Source: Spirometra erinaceieuropaei (taxonomy: Eukaryota; Platyhelminthes; Cestoda; Diphyllobothriidea; Diphyllobothriidae). From it: a stretch of 64,000 bases of DNA. The stretch is from the NCBI GenBank assembly GCA_902702965.1, contig CACRXP010000050.1, positions 1,822,498 to 1,886,497 of the forward strand, given 5' to 3'. The notes under the pieces are model-generated. The model had not been told where the DNA came from. It saw only the letters and a list, made by a program, of their open reading frames with translations, and made no database searches. Position 1 is the first letter of the stretch; each line of letters starts with the position of its first letter. The position numbers and the translations under genes are program-made. This document shows positions 8,980 to 22,599 of this stretch, in pieces.

Positions 8980-11715
8980 CCGAATCGTCTTCCGAATATT
9001 GCTGTGGGAATTTCCGTAACTCTTATAATAGGTTTTTGATGAGCCTGAATTCATATTCTGTACAGGCGGCTTTACTGGTTACGGCTGCCTGCCGTACCTT
9101 AGTCGAAATATTGTGATTCCATTGTGGGAGGATAGTGCGCCGATTTGGTTGCAATACGGAACATACTTAAACTGTTGTGCCCTGGTGCCCAACCACTAGC
9201 CCCCGTAGTGACAATAGTTCAGAATTAAAACCGACCAACATAAATGAGACCGGGGTAACTGTCTCTGGCTCAGTGGCCATCGCCAACCCGGATTTACATG
9301 ATCGGCGATTGGGACACGGACAGCTTGGTCATTAATCGCTGAGTTCAACACACCCTACCATTAAGCCACAGAGTCATTGCAGATTAACGAGCGAATTTTT
9401 CCTGTTAGGCAATATTTCCGATCGCAACGGACAGGACGAACTTGGGGCTTAGTGGTAGTCCGGGTTCATACACCTAGAATGTGAATGGGTAGGGAAGACC
9501 AACAACTGTAAATCAGCAGCAAAGTTAATAATAAGTTGAAGCGACACGGAAAAATACGACTGCTTAATCGGCATGATTTGGATCCTCTCAAGATTGGCGT
9601 TTCCGGGCACCCGACAGTTCGACCGGCATTGCCAACAATGGCCACCGTGTACTCCACAGGAGGATTGGAGCAGAAACGGTGGCTTGCACGCAAGTTGGTT
9701 CAAAGCGATAATAGACTTGTGCAGCATCTACCGCATTCTCTTCTCCTCCTCCCCCACCTGGACCCAGGGTCAAGCAGACCGGAGGCGAGAGCGCAAGTGG
9801 CTGGAGCGGTAAAAAGCCGCACCTGGGCGTACCACCATACCAACTGGCTAACAACGTCCACTGACTAGAATTCCATACACTAAAGGGACGTCTTGGATGC
9901 AAATTGACGCGGCGTGAGCCTGCCGGTGGGCGTGCCACCACACTCAAAACGTTGGCATTTTTTGAGTGTGCGTTCCCGACAACGTCCGTCGGATTGTGAT
10001 CTGACCCTTGTGTGTCGGTCCAGCGCTTCTACCGCGTAGTCCTTTTTAGAGGCACAACAGCTTACTCAGAGGTAGTCACGAATCCCAACTCCAAAGTGCA
10101 AACTTACCATGAACAGAAGGTGTTGGCTTAGTTGACCGTGCGGTTGTTAATCGCTCCCCCCCTCTCTGGAGCTGGAAGACCACATCGCGTCTCCAGCTTT
10201 TACGCGTCTGTAACCTTTCATCACCACGGGCATCGTTCAGGCCTCGACGCAGATCACGGACACGTCAGTCGTTAAGGTGAAACACATGGGCCTTTTACCC
10301 AGGTTAGGTATGAACTCTCACTTGTGCTCCCAGACTACATGAGGACCATCCTGCCAGTTTTCCTCCTCCGAATTACGATTCCTGAGCGTACTGGCATTGC
10401 ACGGCGCTTGGTGTCGTGGCCTGACCGAACATCAGTGATTACCATTACTAGCCACAATCGTTTATAACATCTCAACGAGGGCAGTCGAAATGCTTGCTAT
10501 CAGTGATATAATTCACAAATGCCTGGAGGTGGCTTATGGCACAACGCACGAGGTGCCGGTTCCTGGTTTCTTGCTGGTAAAATAAACAGCCTCCTCCGAA
10601 AGCAGAGTTCCCCGACTAACGCTCCAACTATCGCGAAGGCTACTGCCAAGGCGACCATTTCAACGTCGAGAGCGTGAGCCATGAAACCTGCATTTGCGGA
10701 CCGGAGACTTCTTTGGAAACACCAGGACATAGAAAACTGAGTTACGTGCAAGTCGCCGTCCCTGCGTCTGTCATGCCGCGGGGCACGCGATGGACGTCGC
10801 CGAAATCGACGGTCAGCACGCCGATCAACATGGCGGTCCACCCCAATCAGGCGAACAGGCATCACTTTCACGAGCCGCAACAGGCGTGGGTTTGGCCATC
10901 TGCCCACAGCTTATGCGCGAAATATTTAAGCTCTGATGGGAAATGTCACAGCGGATCACGGCCGGCTTCCCCTATTTTACATCTGAGACGAGGCCCACAG
11001 AATCCACTGCTGGGGACGGTGGCTTAACCCCCCACCGCCTTCTGACCAACCATTCAAGTCAATAAGGTTTGGCAGTGGGCGGAACTAACGAGCGTTTCAA
11101 GGGTAGCTTTGTGCAAACCTCTCACCGGGGCATCTTAGTTATCCCTGTCGATGCTCTCATTCTGGACCAGTCAGCCCCCTCAGCATCCAGACCAATGATG
11201 CCGTTTTGTAGGAAAAATCCCGTCGAAAAAGTGTAGTCGGTAGTGTGTTTGGAGAGACTCGTCAGGGTTCACGCGAATAAGAAGATTACGACCGAAAAAG
11301 GTCCGAGTAATTCCCAGCGGAGCCAGAATCTGGAAACACGACCGGTTACTTTACTATGCAACAAATTCCACACACAAAACTAGGGACTTCTTAAAACTCA
11401 TGCAGCCACCAAGGGGAAACACGGTAACGGCAGAATTTCTTCATTCCTAAGAGTAAAGACGGCGTCGACCGGAGGCCTCAATCTGCTTGTTTAGTGCAGT
11501 AGTAGCCAACCGGAGGCTGATCGAATAAAGATAAGTCACAATGGTAAACGACCGGTATTATAACTTCGAAAAATTTACAGACCGTGGCCTAAAAGTCAAT
11601 GCTAAAGCAACCGGTAGAGAGAAACAGTACAAAAATCGAGACTCTTCTCACACAATGCACGGACGAGTGTGCAGAGAAAAGACGAGACGTCAACCCTCAC
11701 CAAAGCGAAGCAGAA
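8980..11715. other. Intergenic interval downstream of the synthetase gene
   Basis: No supported gene. Open frames at 9536-9868, 9588-9947 and 10500-10907 overlap each other on opposite strands and have arginine- or proline-rich compositions typical of chance frames in GC-rich DNA. No RNA gene is evident. Confidence 0.4.
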
Positions 11716-11717
11716 CG

Positions 11718-11723
11718 TTTATT
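11718..11723 (-). promoter_or_regulatory. Polyadenylation signal of the synthetase gene
   Basis: A minus-strand AATAAA lies about 120 nt downstream of the seryl-tRNA synthetase stop codon. It is the first canonical signal after the stop, so it is the likely 3'-end signal for that transcript. Confidence 0.6.
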
Positions 11724-11844
11724 TAACAGTCACATGAGGCGCAGAGGAGAAAAGCGTTTCCGAGGGTGAAGGCACGCGTAGTAACAGAACAGGTCAACTC
11801 AAAAAAAGGAAAGAGGTAACTGCTAGAGAGGCATGCTTGATGCT

Positions 11845-14800
11845 TCACTTCTTCTTTCGGTTGCGTTTCTTCTTTTGACCACCTGCTGCTGCTCCGGCAC
11901 CGTCCGCTGGGGCGGTGTGGCCCTCGCTGGCAGGCGACTTGTTCTCGGCCTTGGATTGCTGCTCGGGTTGGGCATCGCCGCCCTCTCCGGCAGGCCCGTT
12001 GGCCGGAGGCTTAGGGTCCTCGCTAGGCTTGACTGTGGTAGCGGGGGCCGTGTTGGTGCTGGCCTGGGCGGCCTTCTTACCCTTTGTCTGGGGTTCCTGC
12101 TTACCAGCGGCCCCCTTCTGAGCGGGGGCCTTTGTCTCCTTGTCCTGAACCCCGGCCTGTTTGGTGCCCTTCGTCTTGTTGTCCACTGCCGGCTTCGGCT
12201 TATCCTCTTTGTTGAGGGAAAGCTTCTCTAAGGCCGCCCTCTGCTGATCAATTGGGGCCTCCATTACAAATTTGATTTTCTCGTGGATTCCTAGAGGATG
12301 AGATTTAAAATTAAATATTGCTCCCAGAGGTAAGGAAATACGGCCTAATGGACCTTATCTGAGGAAGAAGAAAATTCTTGTGAAGAAAACAAACCTTGGG
12401 GCATGAAGCGACGAAGAACTTCCGGGACGATAATGCCATCATCTGTTTGGTAATTCTCGAGGATTGCACAGATAACCCGCGTCGTAGCGCACATAGTTGC
12501 ATTAAGCATGTGAACGTACTCCACCTTGAATCAGAAGTATAAAACGTGCAGATTAAACTGCTGGGAAAACTCAAAGCTTAATGCCGGTTGAATAATATTT
12601 CGAGATCGACACATCATTTTCCACTCCCCAATAGCTATGACTCTTCCTGTTTCTACACAAGCAGTTGACTATTCCCTAGCATACACTGAATTCCCTGCCG
12701 GTTGGTAATGTCGGCTTCTGATTAGATTCGCACTATTTTGAAGGCGAATCGAGGGTTGCGCCAATTGCAAAAAATTGCATTACCAAATGAATTTGCAGAG
12801 GCGGAGTAAAGTACGTGGAATAAAGGTGAACTGGACTCAATGAATATGAGCAAGAAAACACATTTGTGCCGCCTAACATATAGAAGTGGTGGCCACGACT
12901 AACTGTTGATCAAGTGCGCTTGACACCCGAAAATCCGAACAGGCAATCTAGAGCAGTTGAAGATTTTGAGTGGGTCAGGTAATTTGAAGAAAATTAAGCT
13001 CACTTCTCTATCCATCTTCTTCGTCTGACCATATCGTACAGCCAGGCGACGAGCCTGGTAGTCCGTGCAGTTGCTGCATGATACCAGCTCTCTGAAGGCC
13101 TTTGAACCCGGGTACCAACCCTCCAGGTCATACTTCATCGCTGCAGCGTTGTTCAGCTCACCAGATACAATCGAAACAATTCGATACGGCAAACCAAGGG
13201 CCTGTAAATTCAAAAATCAAGGTGCTGTGAAGTGACTGACAAAACGCAAGTCATTGACATCAGGTAGTCTAATAAATACCCTCCAAGGTAGTTAACTGAA
13301 ATTAAAAAGGGAATTCAAAGACCTAGAAATCGAAAATTTGCGCCAAGTGACCAACAGCGGAAACAAAACTGTAAGTTTTTAAGCGCGCGTCCAGCCCTCG
13401 CAATTTATACTTTAGCGAAGGGTAAAAGAACCCCGGAAAAACCGATAGTACCTCAATAGAAAGGAGAAGAAAGCTGCGGCCGACAGTTCACAAGGGGTGT
13501 TCTCATTGTCGCGAGGGTCTCGTTAAGCTGTGACCATCAGAATACCCTACTTTACTGCTCCCCTGACGCCTCAACTGTCCACTTCGATTTCAAAGCGTTA
13601 AAGAGCAATCGTGACGGCCAATCTACTGGCAGCCTGAATTGAGAAAACCTGCACTTTTCATGTTGACCAAATCTGTGATTTGTGGTCAAAAGTGCGGGTG
13701 CCATGTGAGCTTCACCATGAAAGACAGTATCAAAGGCTTGAAATTTGTCCCGTCCAACTAACTCCAACACTCCGCCATGCTTCCCTTGTGTGTGATAAGA
13801 TAACCTGGTAATAATATACTTATAAAGATTTGAGTGTTACCAAACTACAGTTGCGGTCTGCATAGTTTGAAGTTGCGCTTTCCAAAAACGCAACCCCTCG
13901 AAGCCAGGGAAAGCAAGTCTGTGGCGTCATCCAGCCTTTAAAGAGTACTTTGATCGAAAATTTGCCTTAGGGTTCTAAGCAGACTCCGACACAAGCGTGC
14001 CTAAACAATAACCGGCACAAGATGAAGCAGGATAATGGTGTTCCAATCCCATAATCTCCTCCAGCCTGGCTAGTATTGTTACAGTTCGAAAAGCAAGGAA
14101 GTTATCGAAGCTTCAAGGGCACGAAGCGTCTGAGTATACATACAACCAAGTGAAGCCAAAAAGGTGGAAAGCGATCTTGGCGTACCTCAATGGCAGTTGA
14201 GCGATCCGAAGCCAGAGGACAAGCCCGGGCACGCGAATTACATGGTAACTTAGACTGTGTCACAAGCGATGACGTCAAAAGTCTGGTGGGAATCAGAATA
14301 TGGAGAAAAAGAGAAAAGGAGCAGAAAGAAACGGATGTGCCCTGAAAATTGCTCGTGATGGTGACGAGCCTAGCTCCTCCGCACCACCTCCACAGTTCAC
14401 CTGCATCGGTCCCTGGGCTTTCTTAGTTTGCGGTTCACTTCACATACCCTTGAAACTAACCTCAGCCACACACCATAGCAGGCTGCGCGAGAGGCAGAGT
14501 AGCCGCCTACGCCATCGTACCTAAACTGGGTCTCATGGCACAAGGCGGTGGACTTTAAGGGCTTAGAAGGCAGACAGAGATTAAAACGCTTGTTACCAAA
14601 GTGGTGTGGGTATGACATAAACGTACCTGATAGAATGCTTCGGCCGTCTGGATCATTTTGTGGAACATATCCCACGAGTGGTTGTCGTATGGTGAGGTCA
14701 GGCAAAATTGTTCAACCTAAAAGATATGATTTTTTGTGTGGAGAAATATGTTGTGGATGTACAGTAGATAGGCGACACGTCATATAAGTTTAGGGTTGCT

Positions 14801-17800
14801 TGAATAAAACAATGAACGTGACGCGGAGCGAATATCAGAAATACAACACGAGCTGCATGCAGGCCTAATTCCCAGAATTATGCAGAGACTACGAAGCGGG
14901 TTTTCGTATTTATTTCCGTCTGGCTGACGAAGATTCTCCTAGTGGATGTTCTTAAGCCTTCAGAAGATGCTTCGAAACGGACTACTTAAATTCGAAGTCT
15001 ACCTGGTGGCTAGTAGACAACAAAACACTATGTTTTCTGCCGCCTATTTTCATTACGGATATTAAGTTCCCTGCCAGAAGACCAGAAATACTACCTGCTG
15101 TCTATTTAGACCTTCAAATATAATGGCCAGCTGCAAGGGCCTTCAGAACAATACTTACGTCTAATGGTGTAAAAGAAAAATAGGGCGCAAGTTAGGAGTG
15201 CTGTTGGGTCGGAAGTCCGACAGTCTTTTGTACTGCAGTTGCCACTGGATTGTGGGGCGGAATACGATTCCCTGAGAGAAAGGGAACCCGATTACTAGAA
15301 CAGGCATCTTACCCGTTTGACATTTTAGATTCGCGCTCAAACGCATTACCAGAAACGCAGAGATAATGGTTGTTAGTTTACAGTGGCGTATCAGTGGGCC
15401 AAACTGCTCAGCAACTACTACATCGATAACTAACCACGGTGATGAAACTAGCAACGACTCGGATGCGTGGCTTGTAAGCAACCAACACACCAAGTACCAC
15501 AATCAACGAAGGATATGGGAGATGTTAATTATGACAGGTATGTGTTTGCCTGCCAAAGTGCATCCTATAAATACCGCATCCTAGATGCGCCTATCACCTT
15601 CATCTGTTGATCTATCTAATGATGGATTTGAGTGTGAATCCAAAGCGTTGGGGGAATGCAATTCTTGTTCCGGTGATCGAGTTCCCTTCAGCTGCTTCCC
15701 GGGGTTTGTCTTCTTGCTTATATAGATACTGTCTTGTAGATAGCAAAACAGGGCTAGCCTACCTACCTACCCACTGTGGTTCGCTTAATCTTGGTACTTC
15801 GATCAAGAGTCCGCGGAGGGAGTTGCATAGCGACGGACCAGCGACAATCAATACGCGACCGAAAGACTATAGGGGTAATTCGTGATGTTTGTTGTCAGCT
15901 AGCCATAACCTGACGTCGGACGGGGAAGGCTTGGAATCTTTAGCCAGTTGGCCAAGTCGTTAACCATTGGACCCATGGTCTGATGGCTGAAAACGGGAAT
16001 TCCCAAAGTTACCTAGGGATGGTTCATGACAAGCGTAGCTAATCCGTTGGCACCTTTGAGAGTTTGGCTGCTTTTGGGTATCGTGGCCTAGAGATAATGA
16101 AAATCATAGAAAAGCCATGCCTGAAGGATTTCTCTAAAGAACCACACAAATCGTAGGTATGGAAAAGACAGTAGAAGCAACGACCAATTCAGACAAATCG
16201 GTTAAAACCCCCTCAAACGCGAAAGGCTGGCGTGATTTAGGCAAGTCAGTAAGCGGAATGCGGAACGCATACCTTTTCGAACTGGTGGACACGGAATATT
16301 CCACGGGTATCACGACCATGGCTACCAACCTCCTGGCGGAAACAGGATGAAATACCAGCGTAGCAGATTGGGAGAGAGGAGGGTGCAAGCCACTCATCGC
16401 GATGGAAGGCGGCAATCGGTTGCTCTGAAGTGGCAATCAGGTATTTTTCTTCTTCGATAGCATCACTGGGATCACCAGCAGCCTCGCGTTTGCCGATAAC
16501 CTTGTAAAGCTCGTCGTCAAACTGGCTCAGTTGAGCAACTTCCTGCATGATCTCTTTCCGCATAAAGAAAGGTGTGTACAGTGCGGTATAACCACGCTCG
16601 TACAGCATCCCAAGGGCAAAGCTGATTAGAGCTTGTTCTAAGAAGACGAGAGGTCCCTGAAAAAGATCAAGCAAATATGATGAACGCATAATAGTTAAAC
16701 GAATAGGAAGTATGCACAAGCTTAATCCCAGTTTTTCAAGAGGACGTAAACAGACGAGCAACATAAATAGTCGGGCTACTCCGGGAACGACTTGACTTTT
16801 ACAAACGCGACCAGGATGAAGGGGTGAACAAGGGATATCAAACCCGAACGTGCTAGTGCGTGCAAAAACTTTAAACACCAGTAGACATGTTCAACCTTGA
16901 GGTCCGCTCATGGTCAGTCAGAAATTCGAAAAACCCTACATCTGTTTTATGCTATGCTAAGCCCCTAAGTTATAAGGGCAATGAAAGAAACAGCAAAGTA
17001 GAAAACGCCTGTCGACATCCACTTGTGCCACCAATTAAGAACCCAGACAAACAGCTTATGCTGTTTTCGCGCACAGCCTACAACGATGGCAGAAAGAACA
17101 GTACGAAAGAAGTTACTGGAAGTAAATGTATGTAAAGGCGACAGAATTGGGGTAGAACCGCTCCGATTGCGGCTGAACAGCAATGCTCAGGCTGCCCACA
17201 CTTGAGTCGACGAAGAAATACACAACAAAGGGCCAAACTGTCTTGTCTCTATTGGGCTATGCTTACCTTCAGGTAGTAGCCACGGGCCCCGGCGACAGTT
17301 GCTCCGCGCTCACCGTCAAAGCCATCCACCATCGTCACCAGATCCACATGGGAATACCGCTTATGGACAGAGCAGTCACCAGAGGTACGGATGACTGCGT
17401 TGTTTTCCTTTGTAAAACAATGAAAACATGAACGATCAGGCACTGTAAAAAAGGCTCATATGAGCCGTAGACTATCCTCGTCTATCAAACCAGATGACCA
17501 GGTGCATAGGGGAATAAAAACATGGGAAGAGAATCTTTCTCGTGACTATGAACAGGCAATTTTACCATACAATGGGAAAATACCATGAAATGAAACATTG
17601 GGGACGTTCTTACCTCGTTGTCACTGACAGGCACCTCGTGGTAAAGTATATTCCCGATTTCAAATAAGACGTCATTGCGCCGCTTCTCGAGATCAACAGT
17701 CAATAATTGTTGTTCTTTTATCGCATCGTCGAGCTTTGGCGACAAGGCTTTAATTTGACGGACTGTGAGTTTCTAGTTAGGACAGCATAGTTGGCCGAAC

Positions 17801-18170
17801 AAGGTAGCTTACATCTAAATCCTCAGGGGTAATTTCAAGAATATTGCTATTCAAGTCGTCGGGCAAGTCATCACCATCCCCTTCTGGTTCTTTTGCCTTC
17901 AAAAGTAAACACAGCGCTTAAAACCAACCTTAAGCTTCTTCCCAATTGCCTTGCTACAGAAATTTTTGACCTTTTTCAGATGGTCAGTCGTTGATCGCGC
18001 TATAGAGAGGCATAAGAGTTCGTAATTAACGTACCTTTACGCCACTGGTTGTCAAGATCGATGACTTTGTCTACATCTTCCGGATTTTTATAACGCTTTC
18101 TCTGGCTGTCACGGATCTTCTCAGGATCCCCACCCTTGTCGACACGAAACAGATCGATGGAGAGAACCAT
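11845..18170 (-). CDS. SARS1: Seryl-tRNA synthetase, cytosolic, 10 exons
   Basis: This class II enzyme charges tRNA-Ser (and the tRNA for selenocysteine) with serine in the cytosol. Exons, all bounded by GT/AG: 18170-18035, 17999-17929, 17896-17813, 17772-17614, 17407-17267, 16656-16273, 14716-14627, 13201-13004, 12524-12395, 12290-11845, giving 612 codons plus TGA. The start [14 protein letters not shown] matches the conserved eukaryotic N-terminus. Residues 1 to about 160 form the tRNA-binding helical arm. The core holds TSEQP (about 273-277), motif 2 [17 protein letters not shown] (from about 303), the serine-site block [17 protein letters not shown] in exon 8, and motif 3 [16 protein letters not shown] in exon 9. 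Exon 10 adds a Lys/Ala/Pro-rich tail ending KKKRNRKKK, making the protein about 100 residues longer than the human enzyme. Introns are tiny at the 5' end (35, 32, 40 bp) and then 206, 610, 1556, 1425, 479 and 104 bp. All phases join cleanly, so the gene looks functional. Confidence 0.97.
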
Positions 18171-18239
18171 GCCACCAAACGCACACGACCACAAAATCGA
18201 AACACAAGGACGAAGTCCTTACGGATCAGTTTGACCTAA

Positions 18240-19995
18240 TATTCAACATTGGATTGTTGGATTTATTGAAAACTCCAAGCCCTAATTATTCTAATGCTTA
18301 CGCGTTAGAGTCTGCATCGGCACTACGACAAGCTGTACAACGGGTGTTCAGTGTAGGTACAGGAGAGTAGAGAATATATGGACAGGGCAACTAACGGACG
18401 GAAATCAGCAGCAACAAACAAGGCACAATAAACAGTAACACTCATATTGTAAAAAGGTGTTAGGCTTACTCTCTAAATCGATGAAATAAAAATCCCGGAA
18501 CACCAGATATAAATGTGTAGAACGACGAGAAAGGGCCACGTAAGGCAAGAATCATATGCTTAAACCATTCTGAGTCTCCCGTCTCAGGAATCGGATTTAT
18601 TTAGAATCCATCGTTTTCTGAATACTGTGGTTTTCCTCTGCCGGAGTTAAAATAAATATGATCAAAAACTGCGCAATGAATTTTCAGCAGCACCAAGAAA
18701 CAGGCTTTGCAGCTCATGGTGTTACGGATATCAACGGTTGCAGATTGTGAGGCCATTGACTCGCGTACAGTCGTGTTGAGCTCTGGGAGGCAATGTCAAT
18801 TATAAAATAATCAGAAACAATGGGGTCAAGTAAGGATACAAAACGCCTACTGAGACTGCGAAACAAGGGTAATAAGAGATGGGTAAAAAACAGCGTCAAA
18901 TGTTACTGCTCGCAGCACTGCAATGGATCAGTAAAGGATTGAGCAAATAGTACAGGAGCATAGCAAAGTGCTCCTGACGGTGAAACCAAGCACAAAATAC
19001 GAAAAAACCGAAGCCACAGTGTTCTCTTTGGGCGTCAATGCCTTTAGATTCTCTAGCTTTCTGCCTCTCATGCTCCCGAGCGACCGGAGCATGCGCATAT
19101 ACAGTTTTGAGGATAGTCAATCGGAGATGCCTACAAGCGGAAGGTTTATGATCAGGAGTTTTTGAAGACCGTTAAGCGTCTGTTCGAATTGCATCATATC
19201 TGTCCATTTAGTGATGCTACTTAAGAAGTATAAAATATGGTCAATATCCATTATGAAGGTTCATGAGTCACAAATTACGGCTGCTTTTTAATAACTCAGG
19301 TAGACGCATAATTTTCCCCAAACTGGAAAGGTACAGTCTGCTATGCAGGAACTAAGCACAAGCAAAACGGCAGATGGGAGGCAAGTACTCCCAGAAATCC
19401 AAAAACTTCTCTCAAACCAAAACGGACAAGTCATTGCTAGCAAATTTTGAGAAATAGCAACTTTTTACAAAATAAGCGCCAGGACGGATCTTTTGTGTAA
19501 TCCTTCAAAGGAAAAGGCCTGTCCATAAGTCAGGATCAGGGTTCATTCCCAAAGATAGGTGGAGTTTTGCCCTCACTTCGATATTCCTAGCCAATTAATG
19601 CGTATCTTAGATTGTGTTCTTCCAAAAAGTCGCCTTATGTTACCGGGTATAGCTTTCCCTTTATTATTAGACGGTCTGCTAAAAAAAGCTGCATTTTGCT
19701 AAGCGCCTGTTTATTGACGCCGGTCCAGACCGTCTCTTTCTAGTTACTATAGTAAATTAATAGAAGTAATTGCTGACCAGTTCTTTTTTGTAATTTTGCA
19801 ACGTTTTGATCCTTGTAACGCAACGAAAACCTGTCTAGAACCTAGTCATGCCCCGAAGAAGAGCTGTTTAAAGACGAAAGCGCGTGGCCTTCTCACCGTC
19901 TCTGAGTACTAGAATCGTGGCCGGATACACAGTGGGTGCCAACGTATTTTCGCAGCCGTCTCTAGATATTCTTAACTCAAAAGTTCCTATAGTTC
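18240..19995. other. Upstream flank of the synthetase gene, no gene recognised
   Basis: This holds the 5' untranslated region and promoter area of the minus-strand synthetase gene and further unassigned sequence. No clear TATA box or spliced-leader acceptor could be fixed. A short inverted repeat AAGGACTTCGTCCTT lies just upstream of exon 1 (about 18207-18221). Confidence 0.4.
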
Positions 19996-20015
19996 ATATA
20001 TAATTTCTTTGCCAT

Positions 20016-20640
20016 TTGGTGGCTCAAAACCACGCCAATCGTAGTCGTAGCAGAACATCATCCGACGAAATACTAGATCAGTTGTTATATGATGACATAA
20101 ACAGTGTTTCCGGCAAAGTTATTGAACAAGTATTTAAAGTTATTGGGGTAATAAGCTCCGAAATTGAGAAATGGATAAAACGTAAGCATAATTGTTTACT
20201 GCGTAACGTTCCGAGTGCGCGAATTCGTTTCTGCAAGGTGGTGGCTTGGGTCTTAGTGTCGCGCAAGCTAAACGACTGCGTTCAGTCAGCCCTAATGCGT
20301 CGATACTAGTTACTCTATTCTCCTTGATATAAGTTAACTTTATCGTGCCGAGGAAGGAGATGACCGGGGAATTTCGCAGTTAATACCGTTGCTCGGCTTC
20401 CAGGGATCTCAAACCTATGCAGAGAAGACTGAACAAGTTGTCGAAAACCGAAACCCACATAATGCCCCTGTTTTCCTGTCGAATAAGTCTTCTTTGACGT
20501 CATCTGCGGCCTCATCACTCCATGATATGTTGAGTTTCGTAGGGGACTCGACTATTCTTGATGTCGAGACCTCTAGACGCAACAACAGGCCTTGTACAGA
20601 AAACACCCCTTCAGACTCCACCGGTAACCCCTAAGAAAGC
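20016..20640 (+). pseudogene. ORF1-like region of LINE family A
   Basis: Two adjoining open pieces (20016-20309 and 20389-20634). The first contains a predicted helical stretch (ILDQLLYDDINSVSGKVIEQ) followed by KRKHNCLLRNVPSA, which resembles the KxHNVIIxNVP-type start of the RNA-binding part of flatworm LINE ORF1 proteins. The second has no recognisable domain. ORF1 proteins bind the element RNA as chaperones. The assignment rests on this short block and on position upstream of the endonuclease, so it is tentative. Confidence 0.4.
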
Positions 20641-21645
20641 ATAGCAAGTGCCTAACTCAAAGACGAGTCTGAGAGCAACTACAGTCACAAGTACACTGTG
20701 TAAATCCAGATCCCCTAAGAACGTTTTCCTTCTACAGTCGCCCGCCACTCTCTAAAACACCCCGGCCCTAACTATAGCGTGTTTCCAACTACCCCTTAGA
20801 CATCATACTGAAACCGTTATACCGAATATGCCGTCATTCCTGTCTTTGAAAAGAATTCCCACCTTGATCGAAGCAGTTCGTCTACTACCCCCACCATGTC
20901 CCCTCCACGGTCGACTGACCAATGGAATTCTTATACAAACGTTCATACGCGGTCAAGAATGTAAGACCAACAGCAACCGCACCCAATAATTTTGTTCCGT
21001 CTTATTTCAGAATTCAGGGAGCTGTGAGGAATAGTTTATTCTGTACACAGGGCAGGTTGCCGTGGGTTGGCTGTTTGATTTTGACAGAGCTAAGCGTCCG
21101 TTCCCGGAGAGCGTCAGCCGAGGTTTGTTGTTCACGCGGGCGTGCATGTCTGTGCCAATAGGAGGGAGTGACTGGTTGAGTGTTGGTCATGTGGTCGGAC
21201 GGGTCATGAGCGGAATAATGGGGTGCATACTTACAAGGAAGCACGGATATGAAGCCGGGCTTTTCTACGCGCGTGAGGCGGTGAAAGTTTCTGGGGACAA
21301 CTGTGAGTCATTGCAGCTGGACAGGAGGTGCCTCAGTTCTAGCCGGCGGGGGTGGCCGTGTGTCAACGATTATCGCGGCCATAGACCCGCAAAACGAAGC
21401 CGAAGCGGGTGGCACTGAAGCGGCTGCTAAAATCTCACTTCATCCTCGGTTCCATTTCGATGGGAATACACTACAGTATCGTGCCTGTGGATTTCCAGTA
21501 GGAAACCAGTTAGATATCGATAGTAATCAGTTTCCCTGCCCATCATTTCCTCCCCCAAATCCTACTCCTTTTTATTTGCGTCAGGATCTTTTGATTCCAC
21601 AAATTTTTCGCAGAACCGGATAGGTGCATTCGGACCGTAGGTCCC

Positions 21646-22200
21646 GTGGACAGCCAATCGCTGAACGACAGAGCCCACTTCTCTCAGAGACAAACAGTTT
21701 TCTCCCTTAAACTTTTTGTTCTAAATGCCAGATCCTTGTTAAGTAAGATGCCTTTACTTCAGATTCTGGTGTTCGTCCAGTGTTCAGCTATTGTTTTATT
21801 AACTGAGACATGGAAACTGCTTCCGTATCTGACTCCTAACCCTCTCTTCTAGACTATACTTGCATTCGAAATGATCGTTAAGACAGTCCTAATGGGGGAA
21901 GCTGCATCTCTGCCAACCAAACATTTGAATTTCTGCCGTCGGACACCCTGCATTTTTCCGCAATAGAAGGCAGTTGCTGACTGCAAGTTATTTTTAAAAA
22001 TATGTTCTCCTTGTTCATCGGCTGTATCTATCGCCCAGACAACGCCGGTGAAAATTTTAATCGTCGTCTCTCACAGGCATTTCATGCCGCGGCCTAATCG
22101 AGCCTTAAGTATCAGTTGGTTGCGGGTGAATTCAATCTTCTTGTAGTCCGCAGGTTTCCTCCGTGGAACCCTAAAGGGTTGAAGTCTAACTTGAGGCTGT
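21646..22200 (+). pseudogene. Endonuclease domain remnant of LINE family A
   Basis: The frame opens with LKLFVLNARSLLSKM and continues to AIVLLTETW, the first two motifs (Asn and Glu active-site residues) of LINE-type AP endonucleases. Beyond a stop at 21852 a further frame reads LFIGCIYRPDN (about 22012-22045) and the GDFN position appears as GEFN (about 22124-22135). Stops between blocks make it non-functional. Confidence 0.6.
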
Positions 22201-22599
22201 GAATGTTGGCATGTGAAGTCAGGTTGTCGATTTTCGCATCCAAAGACCAAGCATACCTGGCCTTATTTTTTGTAGGGGTTTCATGCCTCTACCAGTGTCA
22301 TCCTTAGACCCATTTGGAAGATCAGACAACGACATCGTTGTTTCAACGTTAGAACTCGAGGCTGACAAAATTTCGTCCTCAAACCATAGCTTTTTCTTCG
22401 ATATCTGGTCAACCCGCTTGGCTGAATTATTAACATACCTGGATTCCTACGACTGGACTGATTTCTTTCTTGGTTCGAATGCAAACGCTGGCATTGCTAG
22501 ACTGTGCAAAATTTGGGATCCGCTTATTTCTAGTTTTATCTCCTATAAAAATTAATTGATGCTGGGATGAGGTTTTCCTTCCCCCGTCATTTCGTCGTA

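Noticed and set aside
9240..9370. tRNA-like look of the sequence around CTGGCTCAGTGG
   Set aside because: An A-box-like string is present, but no matching B box, acceptor pairing or cloverleaf could be drawn.
10500..10907. 135-codon minus-strand open frame
   Set aside because: It is arginine-rich in GC-rich DNA, overlaps an open frame on the other strand and has no recognised domain or splice context; probably chance.
18171..18194. In-frame upstream Met that would extend the synthetase N-terminus by eight residues
   Set aside because: The family starts at the MVL...DLFRVDKGG block, so the ATG at 18170 is preferred.
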